A DNA stretch of 64,000 nucleotides from Bombyx mori (GCF_030269925.1 NC_085129.1:17351501-17415500), one strand, 5' to 3'; counted from the stretch's first letter, positions 10,847 through 22,207 are shown. Notes: generated by a model from the letters alone, not told the origin. Numbers and translations: made by a program.

Positions 10847-11136
10847 TGCAGAGTTCCAACATTAGGGGGCTTTAAGAGTCGACTGTCCACTCTTTCCTCA
10901 TTCTTCCTACTTTCATCCCCTTCGTTTTCCTCAGGGTCCGTGTTGAGGGTCATCTGAAACTTCTGCACGAGGGCCGAAGGTATGACCTCTGCTTCGTCAT
11001 CCTCGAACGACTTCGGCTCCTCGCTCTCGCCGAGGACGAAGCGCTTGGAAGTCCTCCTCTTCAGCATATTCAATTTATTTCCAAAGTAATCAACTAGCGC
11101 AGTCAAATTTTTCAGCACCGCACCGAAAATATTCAT
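10847..11136 (-). CDS. Probable alternative first exon of the same minus-strand gene
   Basis: ATG exon on the minus strand (ATG at 11136-11134) encoding MNIFGAVLKNLTALVDYFGN, a basic patch (MLKRRTSKR), an acidic region (ESEEPKSFEDDEAEV), another acidic stretch and DSRLLKPPNVGTLQ. It stops at a donor (GTAAGT from 10846) with two bases left over, phase 2, the same phase as the exon at 23802-23639. Both could therefore splice to one downstream exon. No AG acceptor is seen close upstream of the ATG; instead there are TATCGATA motifs, so this looks like a second promoter. If unspliced, the frame ends at once in TAA inside the donor, giving a 97-residue protein. Whether it shares a gene with the other exons is an inference. 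Confidence 0.6.
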
Positions 11137-11224
11137 GAAACGTCACGACATTATAAAAGTAGCGTCAGCACGAAAACCAAAAAAAAATAAAAAAGTGTTG
11201 GGATTTTTAAATTTCACTAAAAAA

Positions 11225-11285
11225 AATCACAATCGATAAACCGTTTAATTATTTTATCGATCTTATATCGCTTTATCGATAACGC
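11225..11285 (-). promoter_or_regulatory. Cluster of DRE-like (TATCGATA) promoter motifs
   Basis: A perfect TATCGATA lies at 11274-11281. Related ATCGATA/TATCGAT motifs lie at about 11232-11238 and 11255-11261, all within 145 bp upstream of the minus-strand ATG at 11136. The palindromic TATCGATA is the DREF-binding element of insect housekeeping promoters. Clustering immediately upstream of an ATG exon supports a transcription start between about 11140 and 11330. Confidence 0.55.
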
Positions 11286-11339
11286 GCCCGCTCTTACAGG
11301 TCCTCTCACACCGACGCGCTGGACTGTACTGAAGTCTGA

Positions 11340-12530
11340 AGCGTCATTTACTTCCAACGATGTACAAAATATCAAAATCGAATCTAAACTCAAATAAAAT
11401 TGACTTTATGTATTCGTTAATATGCGTAATTGTTTTTTCTTCTACTACTACTACGCCGAAATAACATTGGTCATTTTTAATACGCTTTTATTAGCTACTG
11501 TAACGGAATGTAACGGAATCTTTGAACATGATTTTGACCCCCTTCAAAACGTCGGATTAACTCGAAATTTGGTATACTTATTTAAGGACCGATGACAATT
11601 CAATATTTAAAAAAAATTGAAAATTTTGAAATTCAATTAAAAAATGAAAAATAAATAATAGTTTAAAAAAACTAACAAAATACGCTTTTGTAGAAAATCC
11701 ACTAAAAAATAGAAAATAAATTTTAATAAATTTGAATTTAAAATAGTATAAGAAAAAAATATTTTATTGTAAAAAAAGCTTGATTGACGCTGGTACCTTA
11801 AGATGAAATACGGCATATAGGTACCCTTCATATAACGCGGTAGATGCGTTCCTAGTCCCCCGTTGTGCAAAGTCGTATTGTATGAGACTAAAATCCAGTA
11901 GAGAAGGAAAGTAATTTTTCTCAATGAAACATCTCAACTATGCCTGTATATATTTTTTTACCTAATAAACATAAAAAATTATCAGTAAAATTTCAATTAT
12001 TGGGTGCATCATGTAATTTTCTAAATAATTTTGAAACAATAATTTCGTTACCATGTTGTACAAGTACCGTGTTAAGAGTTTTCGAGAATTTTTTCTTTTC
12101 ACGTTACAATGGAATCGTGTTGTAAAATACCGTGTTATAAGAAGTATATTATGTATATTATAAAAAAAACAGAAACTCCAAACAATACTAGAGTTGTTAT
12201 TGTAAATAACGCAATCATTTGAATTATATATAACACTATTTATGTCAAAATATATATACATACACCCAAGCTTTTCAAATAATATATTAACTTGCATACA
12301 ACAATAGAATTTATGCAACAATTTAATTAGCGATATATTATCTAGCAAAAACTTTGTACCCATTTTTACGAAAGTTGCGCGGATGGAAGAATATGAAATT
12401 TCCAATACTTATAATGAATATAGAGAAGGAATGCTATTTCTTTTTAATTATGCATAAAAAGTACATTAATTCAATAAAAAAAAACACATTACACACACTA
12501 CCATGTATTTGACCATCACACGCATTTAAA
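11340..12530. repeat. AT-rich degenerate repeat, related to 19045-19390
   Basis: The block at about 11655-11785 (AAAATAGAAAATAAATTTTA and flanks) matches 19060-19180 in the same orientation. The block at about 12365-12525 matches 19190-19380 in the opposite orientation. The element type is unknown. No coding frame is credible. Confidence 0.45.
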
Positions 12531-12869
12531 CTCTTTTGTTAATTGCTAAATTCTGTGGTCAAATTGAGAATAGATTAATATTGTTTGTCTATAGTGTAGC
12601 CTTAACGAAATCTGTAATTATAAAAGCACAAATCTTTGACAATAGAACCATAATAATATTCAAACTTATAATCTCAATTAATTATGGTCGAATTTCGACC
12701 ACGAGGCGACCACTAGTACAATTAGACGTTGTTGTCCTTAAAATTGAAAGGATCATGGAACTCAATTCTAGGACCGGTCTAAATCTAACCTCAAACCTAC
12801 TCAGAGATCCGCTCAAATGCACACAAAACTATCATCAATAAGGTTAAGATAAGACTCCATTAATACTGT

Positions 12870-13055
12870 TCTCTCGATCGACTCTCTGTGCTTTCAAGGA
12901 TCCCAAGCACCGGTCACCGTTCTTGTCGAAACCGTCGAAATTAAAAGCCTACTGAGCTTCTCGCGAGATCTTCTCAGTGGATCGCGATTTGAATTCTGTA
13001 GTAGATTCAGAAAAGCACTGCTCTTGCCTACTGCCACAGCTAGCTAATCCTAGAG
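12870..13055 (+). mobile_element. LINE-A 3' UTR, divergent
   Basis: AAGCACCGGTCACCGTTCTT, CTTCTCGCGAGATCTTCTCA and GCACTGCTCTTGCC: an old copy cut by a following Bm1. Confidence 0.6.
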
Positions 13056-13067
13056 AGACTTTAACTA

Positions 13068-13325
13068 ATTTTTTTTATTATTGCTTAGCTGGGTGGACGA
13101 GCTCACAGCCCACCTGGTGTTAAGTGGTTACTGTAGCCCATAGGCATCTACAACGTAAATGCGTTACGCACCTTGAAATATAAATTCTAAGATCTCAGTA
13201 TACACTGTTACAACGGCTGCCCCACCCTTCAAACCGAAATGCATTACTGCTTCACGGCAGAAATAAGCGGGGTGGTGGTACCTCCCCGTGCAGACTCACA
13301 AGAGGTCCTACCACCAGTACTTTTC
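13068..13325 (-). repeat. Bm1 SINE, 5'-truncated
   Basis: TTATTGCTTAGCTGGGTGGA through GGTCCTACCACCAGTA on the minus strand. Confidence 0.85.
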
Positions 13326-13607
13326 AATTTGTTAAAATATATAGCAAAACGTTCCCACTATTAATAACCTAACAAGTTATTTTGTGCAATTTTCAATATT
13401 CATTGTAGATTGCATCTTAATTAACTTAGTGCTTAGCTTACTGCGAGACCCGGTTGTGAGTTAGAATTAATTAATTACTTGCGGTAAACGAGTTTATTAT
13501 CTCTGCAAATAGATCGGAGAGTTCACGAAGCGCCTCGACTTGTGAGGATTGCATGATTGTGCCTAATGAGTTAGAAATAGGCAAGACTGTGCCTATTGGC
13601 AGAGCAA

Positions 13608-13842
13608 ATTTTTTTTAATTGCCCGTGTAGGCAGCATACGGCCCACCTGATGGTAAGTGGTTATCGTCGCTTATGGACGTCAGCAACGCACTCCACCAAG
13701 CTACAAAACGGGATCGATGGAGACAGCTGGTTGACGGAATTGAACGGAGTCACGATCCTCAGCAGTGAGGGACCGATCGAAGAGAGAGAGAGAGAGAGAG
13801 AGATGGACGTCAGCAATGCCAGGGGCAGAGCCAAGCCGTTGT
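13608..13842 (-). mobile_element. LINE-B 3' end split by a LINE-C insertion
   Basis: Left part 13608-13689 (TGTAGGCAGCATACGGCCCA...) and right part 13803-13842 (CCAGGGGCAGAGCCAAGCCG) are one LINE-B tail. They are separated by an insert flanked by the duplicated ATGGACGTCAGCAA.GC. Confidence 0.7.
13690..13802 (+). mobile_element. LINE-C, very short 5'-truncated copy with (GA)n end
   Basis: Translates as ALHQATKRDRWRQLVDGI, matching NALHEAKDRSRWREIV of the LINE-C copy at 45733. It ends in a (GA)n run (13785-13802). Flanking 17-bp repeats at 13673-13689 and 13803-13819 differ at one base and are the target-site duplication. Confidence 0.7.
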
Positions 13843-14033
13843 CTTTTTTTTTATTGCTTAGTTGGGTGGAGGAGCTCACAGCCCACCTGGTGTTAAGTGG
13901 TTACCGGAGCCCATAGACATATACAACGTAAATGCGCCGCCCACCTTGAGATAAGTTCTAAGGTCTCAGTATAGTTACAACGGCTGCCCCACCCTTCAAA
14001 CCGAAACGCATTACTGCTTCACTGCTTACCGTA
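13843..14033 (-). repeat. Bm1 SINE, truncated
   Basis: TTTATTGCTTAGTTGGGTGG through ACGCATTACTGCTTCAC, then ends. It was inserted against the LINE-B tail. Confidence 0.8.
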
Positions 14034-14329
14034 AAATGCAGCTGATGTTGATCTATAAATCTGTCGGTTTGATTTTGTATTAAACACTCCTGCCTTATAA
14101 CCGGCGTCTTACATATCAGGCTATTGTCGCTCGTCTCATCCGCTTTAAGTTTATGCCGTCATGGCAATTAGCTAACCGCCAAAGTAAATAGTTTTGGGCT
14201 TAAGCGACCTTCACCTGTAAGTGTTACGTTGCTAAATAACTTTGTTTGTTTTGTTCTATACAAACACGTATGATGTTCGAAGATCAGCGGTATTGGTGCC
14301 CCTTAACAGCAAACTAAGAGGCGAATACT

Positions 14330-14640
14330 TTTTTTTTTATTGCTTAGATAGGTGGACGAGCTCACAGCCCACCTGGGGTTAAGTGGTTACTGGAGCCCGT
14401 AGACATCTACGACGTAAATGCGCCACCCACCTTGAGATATAAGTTCACCCTGCCTATTTCTGCCGTGAAGCAGTAATGCGTTTCGGTTCGAAAGGTGAGG
14501 CAGCTGTTGTACTGTTAAAAGTGAGACCTTAGAACTCTATCTCATGGTGGGTGTCGGCATTTACGTTGTAGATGTCTAAGGGCTCCGGTAACCACTTAAT
14601 ACCGGGTGGACCGGTATGCCACCAGTCTACAAATAAAAAA
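14330..14640. repeat. Two Bm1 fragments in inverted orientation
   Basis: 14330-14445 is a minus-strand Bm1 tail. At ATATAAGTT it switches directly to a plus-strand Bm1 (14446-14640, CACCCTGCCTATTTCTGCCG to CTACAAATAAAA). The first about 115 bp can pair with the last about 115 bp. Confidence 0.75.
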
Positions 14641-15080
14641 AATATATTTAATCTGCATTATTCTTCGCTTTTGAACCTGTTCATTGGAATTGCTTAATGT
14701 TTGACTTCTACTGGTAAGTAATCACAAAACTCACAATAAAGGAAACACAGTAAGTACATTTTCAATTTAGAAATAAAATGTTACCAACATAAAAATGCTA
14801 ACTCGATATAAATAAATACGCTTCGAAAATAGTGTTGTGCTTGCTCTTTACGTACTACGTAATATTTTTTTGTCGACGTCCAAGTCACTAGTTTGAAATG
14901 TTAAAAGTTATGCGGTAATAATTACACACTAGTTGCGTAACTACGTAATTTAAAAAAACACTGCTGCTGGTAATTCACGGAAGCTATTATCTATTCTTTG
15001 AGATTGAAATAATAGAAAAAAATACATGTTTTTACGTCATATTTTCGACTGACTCGATGGCTTAGTAGTTATATAGTCAT
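14641..15080. other. AT-rich stretch, little recognised
   Basis: GACTGACTCGATGGCTTAGTAG (15044-15065) resembles the tRNA-like head of the SINE at 39129. 15081-15105 (ACCATCCGGCTTTGAAATAA) is a LINE-B fragment. Confidence 0.35.
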
Positions 15081-15104
15081 ACCATCCGGCTTTGAAATAA
15101 ACTT

Positions 15105-15360
15105 CCCTTTTTTATTGCTAAGACGGGTGGACGAGCTCACAGCCCATCTGGTGTTAAGTGGTTACTGGAGCCCATAGACATCTACAACGCAAATGCGCCA
15201 CCCACCTCGAGATATAAGTTCTAAGATCTCAGTATACATAGTTACAACGGATGCCCCACCCTTCAAACCGAAACGCATTATTGCTTCACGGCAGAAATAG
15301 GCAGGGTGGTGGTACCTACCCGTACGGACTCACAAGAGGTCCAACCACCAGTAATTATGC
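15105..15360 (-). repeat. Bm1 SINE, 5'-truncated
   Basis: TTTATTGCTAAGACGGGTGG through GGTCCAACCACCAGTAATTA. Confidence 0.85.
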
Positions 15361-15367
15361 AATATTC

Positions 15368-15612
15368 CTTTTTTCTACCTATGCTAATAGCCTTGAGAGG
15401 CTATTTCAGCTTCACCCTAACGTGTAGGTGAGCTCACGGGACTCAAACCGGGTGTGTTGCTAACACTGGCCCTAGCAAGAGCAGTGCTTCGCAGAATCTA
15501 CCGACAGATTGGAAACTCGACCCACTGAGAAGATCCGGCGAGAAACACAGTGGGCTGTGTCTATGGGTTAATTTACTCGTCGAGCACTTCGTCGCAAGCG
15601 ACGGGTTAAAGT
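15368..15612 (-). mobile_element. LINE-A 3' end
   Basis: Reversed tip CTACCTATGCTAATAGCC, AGCTTCACCCTAACGTGTAG, hairpin and GAGCACTTCGTCGCAAGCGA. Confidence 0.7.
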
Positions 15613-15639
15613 AAAATATAAGATAGTTAACATGTTGCA

Positions 15640-15960
15640 GCTATTTTTTATTTATTATTTATTTATGTACACACAGAAAACAAGACACAGTACAGAGTAA
15701 TAGGAAAATTATGTACAAAGGCACTGCTTATTTCTTTGAGAAATCTCTTCCAGCAGACCTGCGAGAGGATAATGAGAATAATAATAAAAACGATGAGTGT
15801 GTGTAGAACAAATAACACATAACTAAAATAACAAAAACAACATGAGAATTATAGCACATACACATAGCAAATATTATAAGTAACACAGTAACACTCGTAT
15901 ATGCGAAGAGTATAGAACCATAATCATTCGGTTGATGAGAGATAAAATTGTTTGACCTTG
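15640..15960 (-). repeat. LINE-E 3' tail, reversed
   Basis: Begins with (TTTA)n and reads TGTACACACAG...GGCACTGCTTATTTCTTTGA then AATCTCTTCCAGCAGACCTG. The same order occurs at 57975-58120, so this is a dispersed LINE-type 3' end with an (AAAT)n tail on the minus strand. Confidence 0.55.
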
Positions 15961-16633
15961 TATTTAAAAACAGAAACAGACTATCTAGTGCTAGCTAGCA
16001 CTAGCTATCTAACTATCTAGCTATCTAGTGGCCCAACCCCTTAAACAGAATGTGTATAAGAGAAACGACCTAGCTCGTTTTGTCCTCTCTCTCCAAGGTC
16101 GAGTGGTTCGCGAGACGCTCTCTCTATTTTGTCACTCTCGCTCTTCCTAAATTGTATCTTTTCTCTCTAGCCGTAACGAATCTGTCGCGAGTTAAATTTT
16201 ACTCTCACGCGCCTAAAGAAGTTTTACTTCAAAAATATTTTCTAATCGCTAGTGTTTCTGCTATTCTGCCTATTTCCGTCGCGTTCCAGTTTGATCAGAT
16301 GCATCGTGATATCATAGTATTGATATTTAGGCGTCATATATCATAGCTAGTGGTGGTTCGTGTTATTCGTGATATATTTACTCCGGTAACGATTAAACAT
16401 TAGAATGGCTATGAGCCGAAGCATCAGTGAACTCATCTGCTGAATCGCGAGGCGACAGGAATCGCGTCTAAATCTAAGATGCTGTACGTCCACGACGTGC
16501 AAGACCATTGTCGTGACATGTGAAACTTAATTATAGTATAATTATGTGTATTATTTGTAATTTATATGTGACGAGAGAAACCAAGGCGCGAAACTAGCTT
16601 GCAAAACGAATCGCGCCGGTCTCGTTGGTCACT
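15961..16633. other. Unrecognised stretch with CTAGCTAT repeats
   Basis: 15980-16028 is a local repeat of CTAGCTATCTAGTG-like words with self-complementarity. The plus frame 16080-16346 (TTG start) is unrecognised. The region has a mixed composition unlike the nearby repeats. Confidence 0.35.
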
Positions 16634-16800
16634 GTGCTTAGTGCGAGTTTTTTAACGTTCTCGATAGCGTAAAAGTTAACTCCAATTTGTATGCAGTTGG
16701 AACAGCGCCCCTAGCGGCAAACGTAGGCAAAAGTGTCAACTCCATACAAATTTGAGTTAACTTTTACGCTATCAAGAACGTTAAAAAACTCACACTAAGC
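16634..16800. mobile_element. Palindromic MITE (MITE-P), complete
   Basis: Starts GTGCTTAGTGCGAG and ends with its complement (CTCACACTAAGC). The arms share TTTTTTAACGTTCTCGATAG, CGTAAAAGTTAACTC and AATTTGTATGCAGTTGGAAC, meeting at a centre containing CGCCCCTAGCGGCAAACG. The whole element folds into one hairpin of about 80 bp per arm. No coding capacity. Confidence 0.85.
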
Positions 16801-17494
16801 CCCCTTCACCCATTAAGAAGATTTTGTTATTGAAAATCGCCATCTCTATGTTTATATATGTACTTTTTTTCGTTTTCTCATCACAGTTTTCGATTCAATA
16901 TTCTGTTTTATTTTATATTCGAGATTATCAAGAATTTTAATAATTGCAACTATATTAATCTCTATTACTGTCTTCTAACACTTCCGCCATCCGTGTAGGT
17001 ATGCCATACGTTTTATCACAATGAAAGTATACACAAGAATTTTTAGACTTGCAAAACATAACCGATAAGGTGAAAACATAAAAATTACATTTCAAAAGTC
17101 TAAACATCCATCGTAAGCGTCATAAAGTTTATATTCATTGAAACGTTTGAGCAACAGAATTGCCGACGTATCAGGTAATGATTTAGCAAGCATGAAGGTC
17201 GCGCAATCTTAACTGTTGAGTTAAGATGATTCTAGAGTATTAGAGAATTAAGTGCTTAACGCGTTCGCTGCATTTTCATCACATTGGAAAAATTTGTACC
17301 TGTTTACGGGATTTGAAACGGTATAATCTCATCACTGGATACTCACATGTGCTCAAACGGTCTGCTTACCTTTAAGACCACAATGACTTAGGTCTAATCA
17401 ACCACAAGAATAAAAGCCGGTCTCTCTGAAAGCCAGCACTATATCACTTAAAAGAATTTTAACAGTACTACTCTTCTTTAAAACACCACATGAA
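16801..17494. other. AT-rich stretch, nothing recognised
   Basis: No gene or repeat supported. Confidence 0.4.
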
Positions 17495-17495
17495 A

Positions 17496-17756
17496 GCTCT
17501 ATTTTTTTTATTGCTTAGTAGGGTGGACGAGCTCATGGGCCACCTAGTGTTAAGTGGTTACCGGAGCCCATAAAAATCTACAACGTAAATACCGCCACCT
17601 ACCTTGAGATATAAGTACTAAGGTATCAGTATAGCTACAACAGCTGCCCCACCCTTCAAACCGAAACGCATTACTGCTTCACGGGAGAAATAGGCAGGGT
17701 GGTGGTACCTACCCGTGCGGACTCACAAGAGGTCCTACCACCAGTAATTAAGCAAA
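17496..17756 (-). repeat. Bm1 SINE, 5'-truncated
   Basis: TTTTTTATTGCTTAGTAGGG through GGTCCTACCACCAGTAATTA. It lies 32 bp from a plus-strand full-length Bm1. Confidence 0.85.
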
Positions 17757-17787
17757 TTATAATTTTAATAAGTCTAGTTAAATTCAA

Positions 17788-18222
17788 GTCGTCGTGGCCT
17801 AAAGGACAAAACGTCCGGTGCATTCGTATGTAGCGATGCACCGGTGTTCGAATTCCGCAGGCGGGTACTAATTTTTCTAATGAAATACGTACTCAACAAA
17901 TGTTCACGATTGACTTCCACGGTGAAGGAATAACATCGTGTAATAAAAATCAAACCCGCAAAATTATAATTTGCGTAATCACTGGTGGTAGGACCTCTTG
18001 GGAGTCCGCACGGGTAGGTACCACCACCCCGCCTATTTCCGCCGCGAAGCAGTAATGCGTTTCGGTTCGAAGGGTGGGGTAGCCGTTGTAACTATACTGA
18101 GACCTTAGAACTTATATCTCAAGGTGGGTGGCGCATTTACGTTGTAGATGTCTATGGGCTCCAGTAACCACTTAACATCAGGTGGGCTGTGAGCTAGTCC
18201 ATCCATCTAAGCAATAAAAAAA
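17788..18222 (+). repeat. Bm1 SINE, full length
   Basis: Head GTCGTCGTGGCCTAAAGGAC, B-box GTGTTCGAATTCC, body and tail AAGCAATAAAAAAAA. With the preceding reversed copy it forms an inverted pair of about 250 bp arms. Confidence 0.9.
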
Positions 18223-18509
18223 AATAAAAAATATACAACAATTTAAAGAGTCCAACAGTAGACTAGCATTTCACCGTCAGTAACAAATCATTTTCGTACG
18301 CAGCTTGATTAAAATTCGGATCGCATTAATATAGCAAAGATAATTCGACGCGTCATCGTCCGAGCGTGTACGAAGAATTAACAAAACATTGCTATCAAAT
18401 CCACATTATATCTGATAAAAATCTTAATATTACCTCAATGCATCACGTGCGTGCAGATAAAATGATACACCTCAGGATTAACGTTTGTTTATTGGGAAAT
18501 CGCATAGGT

Positions 18510-18810
18510 AGGTACAACCCGCCCGTTTCCGCCACAAATCAGTCATGCGCTTCGTTTTTGAATAACTGGTGGTAGGACCTCTTGTGAGTCCTCACGGATA
18601 GGTACCACCGCCCTGCCTATTTCTGCCGTGAAGCAGTAATGCGTTTCAGTTTGAAGGGTGAGGCAGCTGTTGTAACTATACTGAGAACTTAGAACTTATA
18701 TCTCAAGGTGGGTGGCGTATTTACGTTGTAGATGTCTATGGGCTCCAGTAACCACTTAACACCAGGTGGGCTGTGAGCTCGTCCACCCATCTAAGCAATA
18801 AAAAAAAGAT
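18510..18810 (+). repeat. Bm1 SINE, 5'-truncated, with a partial duplicate head
   Basis: 18555-18810 is a clean Bm1 3' part (GGTAGGACCTCTTGTGAGTC to AAGCAATAAAA). 18508-18553 (GTAGGTACAACCCGCCCGTT) is an older Bm1 fragment. Confidence 0.8.
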
Positions 18811-18869
18811 ACAATATTATTACGAGCTGAAGTCTAGGATAAATATAAACTCTTCGTCGAATTATTAAT

Positions 18870-19010
18870 TGAAACTGTTGGAATAAGCGCCGCAGGGAAG
18901 ATCTTCCACCGAGCGGGTGATATTGCTCAGTAGACCAACGGTCCGAATGTTGTTCGGAACTTGTATACAGGGTGTCCCAGAAAGAATGGATAATCCTGAA
19001 ACACCTCATA
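18870..19010 (-). repeat. Dispersed repeat F, coding-like fragment
   Basis: GAAGATCTTCCACCGAGCGG and GTGATATTGCTC are shared with 53318-53450 (same strand) and, reversed, with 47183-47370. On the minus strand all three give AISPARWKIFP or a close variant, so it is probably the degraded C-terminus of a retroelement protein. Confidence 0.5.
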
Positions 19011-19044
19011 GTAGAGCTATTGAGAACTCACAAAAAAGAAGAAA

Positions 19045-19390
19045 AAATGTTTAAAAAAACAAACAAAATAGGTACGGCTTTTATAGAAAATAGAAGAAGA
19101 ACTAAAAAATAGAAAATAAATTTTAATAAATTTAAATTAAACTTAGTGTAAGAAAAAATGATTTTATTGTAAAAAAAAGCGTGGTATACAAAAGAGTAGG
19201 TATGCATGCGTGTGTGTCAAATACATGGTAAGTAGTGTGTGTCATAATTTATTTATTGACTTAATGAATTTTTAATGCATAATTTAAAAAATAATTAACA
19301 TTCTGCACTCCTTCTCTATATTCTCTATAAGTGTGGGAAATTTCATACTCCTCTGTCCTTTGTTTCACGTATTAATATATAGATAATAAA
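19045..19390 (+). repeat. AT-rich dispersed repeat, second copy
   Basis: Shares two blocks with 11655-12525, one in the same and one in the opposite orientation. Contains TCAAATACATGGTAAGTAGT. Type unknown. Confidence 0.45.
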
Positions 19391-19429
19391 TAACGAGATT
19401 GATTCGAGCTATCTTCTTTCCAAAATTTC

Positions 19430-19882
19430 ATTTAAATGTAGTCTTGTTTCCGCGGGTTCTAAAGAGACCTTCCGCATGTCCATGTCTCGAACGAAATATG
19501 CTTCTAAAACTTTAGTCCGTGGATCTTGTAGGTTGTATGATAATAAGTTCTCTAATGCTGACATGTTTTGTTTGTCACTTGTATAGAAATGCTATTTTGG
19601 AATATTTATAAGCTTTTAGTTCGATGAGTATTACTTTGTTTTATAGTGTAAGTTGGTGTACATAATAATATGTGCGTATTGTGTAGCTTTTGTTTTTTTA
19701 TGTAAATTTCTAAATTTCTCTTTTTTTTTCTTTCCCTTTTTTTATTCACTTGTACCTGTAGCTTAAGCTACTTATATGTGATTTTGATGGTAGAAACATG
19801 TTTGGTAATTGTTTTAGCTATTTTTGTAAATATTACGTTTGTATTGTACCTACTATCGGTTTCCCAAATAAATAAATAAATT
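19430..19882 (+). repeat. Probable LINE 3' end with (AAAT)n tail
   Basis: A short frame (RMSMSRTKYASKTLVRGSCR then LYDNKFSNADMF) is followed by an AT-rich 3' UTR and AAATAAATAAATAAATTTT. The layout is that of a LINE end; the family is not recognised. Confidence 0.4.
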
Positions 19883-20129
19883 TTCACGTCGCCATAAACG
19901 CTAACTCGATAATTAGTTTTTAAACATTAAATTTATGCAACTTCCAAATAAAACATTAAACATTTGACCTTCAGTGTTCACATTTCGTGTCGGTACATTA
20001 CTTCGAAATACGTAAGTATCTAAACGTCACTTAGACTTGAACTTTGATATTGGGAAGTCTTTGTTAGTCGGTAAGGCAAAAAAATATAAATTTGCGTATA
20101 TACAACAGATGGGCAATGTCTTGCGCGAT

Positions 20130-20327
20130 GGGAATTAGCAAAGTAGAAGGAGAGAGACCCCGCGGCCGATCAACTAGCCGCTGGTGTGATCAACCACCCT
20201 AACTGGGCTGCCAATCGCGACCACCATTCGAGAAGCTGAGACCCGGAGGAGGTAGAAACATCTCACGAGACAGGCCACGGTCAAGTTTCAGGGACACGAC
20301 CTTCAGTAATGAAGAAAGCGTTTGAAG
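20130..20327 (+). mobile_element. LINE-C 3' end
   Basis: VEGERPRGRSTSRWCDQ is the LINE-C C-terminal signature seen at 45733 (GKRPRGRSPTRWSDQI). The 3' end GGGACACGACCTTCAGTAATG matches 57898-57920. A Bm1 follows directly. Confidence 0.6.
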
Positions 20328-20328
20328 T

Positions 20329-21065
20329 CGTCGTGGCCTAACGGATAAGACGTTCGGTGCATTCGTGTTGAGCGATGCAACCGGTGTTCGAATCTCAGGC
20401 GGGTACCAATTTTTCTAGTGAAATACGTACCTAACAAATGTTCACGATTGACTTCCACGGTGAAGGAAAATAACATCGTGTAATAAAAATCAAACCCGCA
20501 AAAATATAACTTGCCTAGTCTAGTGTAGTTACTGTAGTTACTATAGTTGCTGTAGTCCTAAGATACTGTTACATATGCCCTTCAATAATAACGCAATATC
20601 GATAATAATCCACCGTGGTTACCCTCGCCCATGGACTTCAGCAAGGCCAGGAGCAGAACCGAGCCGCTCGGTCTACCGTTAAGTACTTACTCTCCGCAAG
20701 CCTCGTTTGAAGAAGGACATGTCATAGCGCTCGGGAAACACCGTGGAGCTCATTCCAAAGTCGGATGATACGTGACAAAAATGATCTCTGGAAGCACACT
20801 TGGTCAAGTTAGAGTTAAGTTATATTCCCATTTCGACTGCAGACTTTTTTACTGGTAGGACCTCTTGTGAGTCTGCCGTGAAGTAATAATGCGTTTCGGT
20901 TTGGCCCTAGGTGGGGCAGCCGTTGTAACTATACTGAGAACTTAGAACTCATATCTCAAGATGGGTATCGCATTTACGTTGTAGACGTCTATGGGCTCCA
21001 GTAACCACTTTACACCAGGTGGGCTGAGAGCACTTCCAACCATCTAAGCAATAAAAAAAAAAAGA
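20329..21065 (+). repeat. Bm1 SINE split by LINE-B sequence
   Basis: The 5' half at 20329-20515 (GTCGTCGTGGCCTAACGGAT to CAAACCCGCAAAAATATAAC) and the 3' half at 20850-21065 (GGTAGGACCTCTTGTGAGTC to AAGCAATAAAA) are separated by about 330 bp. The insert holds reversed LINE-B sequence at 20618-20830. Confidence 0.7.
20618..20830 (-). mobile_element. LINE-B 3' end fragment
   Basis: CCATGGACTTCAGCAAGGCC, CTCGTTTGAAGAAGGACATG and CATAGCGCTCGGGAAACACC: the reversed C-terminal coding part and 3' UTR of LINE-B. Confidence 0.65.
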
Positions 21066-21938
21066 AACGATCTCTCAACACATTCTTTGAAATACAAATA
21101 ATAGACGAAAATTAAATTTTTATCTTAAAGAGCGTAAGTTGGTTTTGATCAAATAAATGAATATTTATATGAGTAATATAATTTACATGTTAAATGTGTT
21201 TCGGTTTAATATACCTAAGCGTCACAAGCGTAAATAAATTTAGAAAATTCGGTTCTGTAAATGTTCTAATCAAACGGATATGGAATATTTCACATAACTT
21301 ATTAGTTATTTAACGATAATATCCGACATTTTTTTTGGTTAATTTGTAACACCGAGAGAATAAAGCGGGAAAATTTTTAATCAATAATTTCGTAAGTAGG
21401 TACTCAAGCTACGTTAACAATATTCTGAACGCATTGACATTTAAAGCGAAAATATTTAACTCCTAATAAACTTAATAAGCCGTTTAGAAAATCGTTAATA
21501 TTCAAAAATAAACATCACAACACTAATCAGGACTACAACATAACAAAAACAACGAAACAATAAAAATCCCAACACTTTTTTTCAATTTTAATGAAATGGC
21601 GCGAAATATTTTGACACTTCAAAGTTCAAATCACGGTAGCACATCACTTAAGTAATTTTACTCACAAATTGACATTAATTGTACGAACAGAAAACGTATT
21701 AAACCGAAATCTATTTGTATTCATGCAAACACACGTACACGCTTTGAAAATAAAATATTTTTCCGTCAATCTACCAAGACGATTGAATTAATACTAAGAC
21801 AAATTCTATCCACACCAAAAAAAGTGTTATTTACCGCCAACATCAAAGTGACGTAGCAATGTGGCCGTGAACTTTACTAAACGGATAATTTAAAATACTA
21901 GATGCGTTCCATAAATACAAATTAGAAATTATCGGCTT
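21066..21938. other. AT-rich stretch, nothing recognised
   Basis: No gene or repeat supported in about 870 bp. Confidence 0.4.
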
Positions 21939-21939
21939 C

Positions 21940-22132
21940 TTCCCATATACACAGCCCACTGATTTTCTCGCCGGATCTTCTCAGTGGGTCGCGTTTCCGA
22001 TCTGGTGGTAAATTCTGCGAGGCACTGCTCTTACTAGGGCTAGTGTTTACAAGTTCTATTAGGCCGAGCCCCGTGAGTTCGTCCGCCACTCAAAGCAAAG
22101 CTTCTTGAGGCTATTGGCGGGTAGGCAAAAAA
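21940..22132 (+). mobile_element. LINE-A 3' end
   Basis: CACAGCCCACTGATTTTCTC, hairpin, GCGAGGCACTGCTCTTACTA and tip GGCGGGTAGGC with an A run. Confidence 0.65.
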
Positions 22133-22207
22133 AAAACAGTTGACATAGAATGACCGAGAGCGTGTTACTAATTAGTAAACCGATAGTCAGAACTTCGAAA
22201 AGATGAG

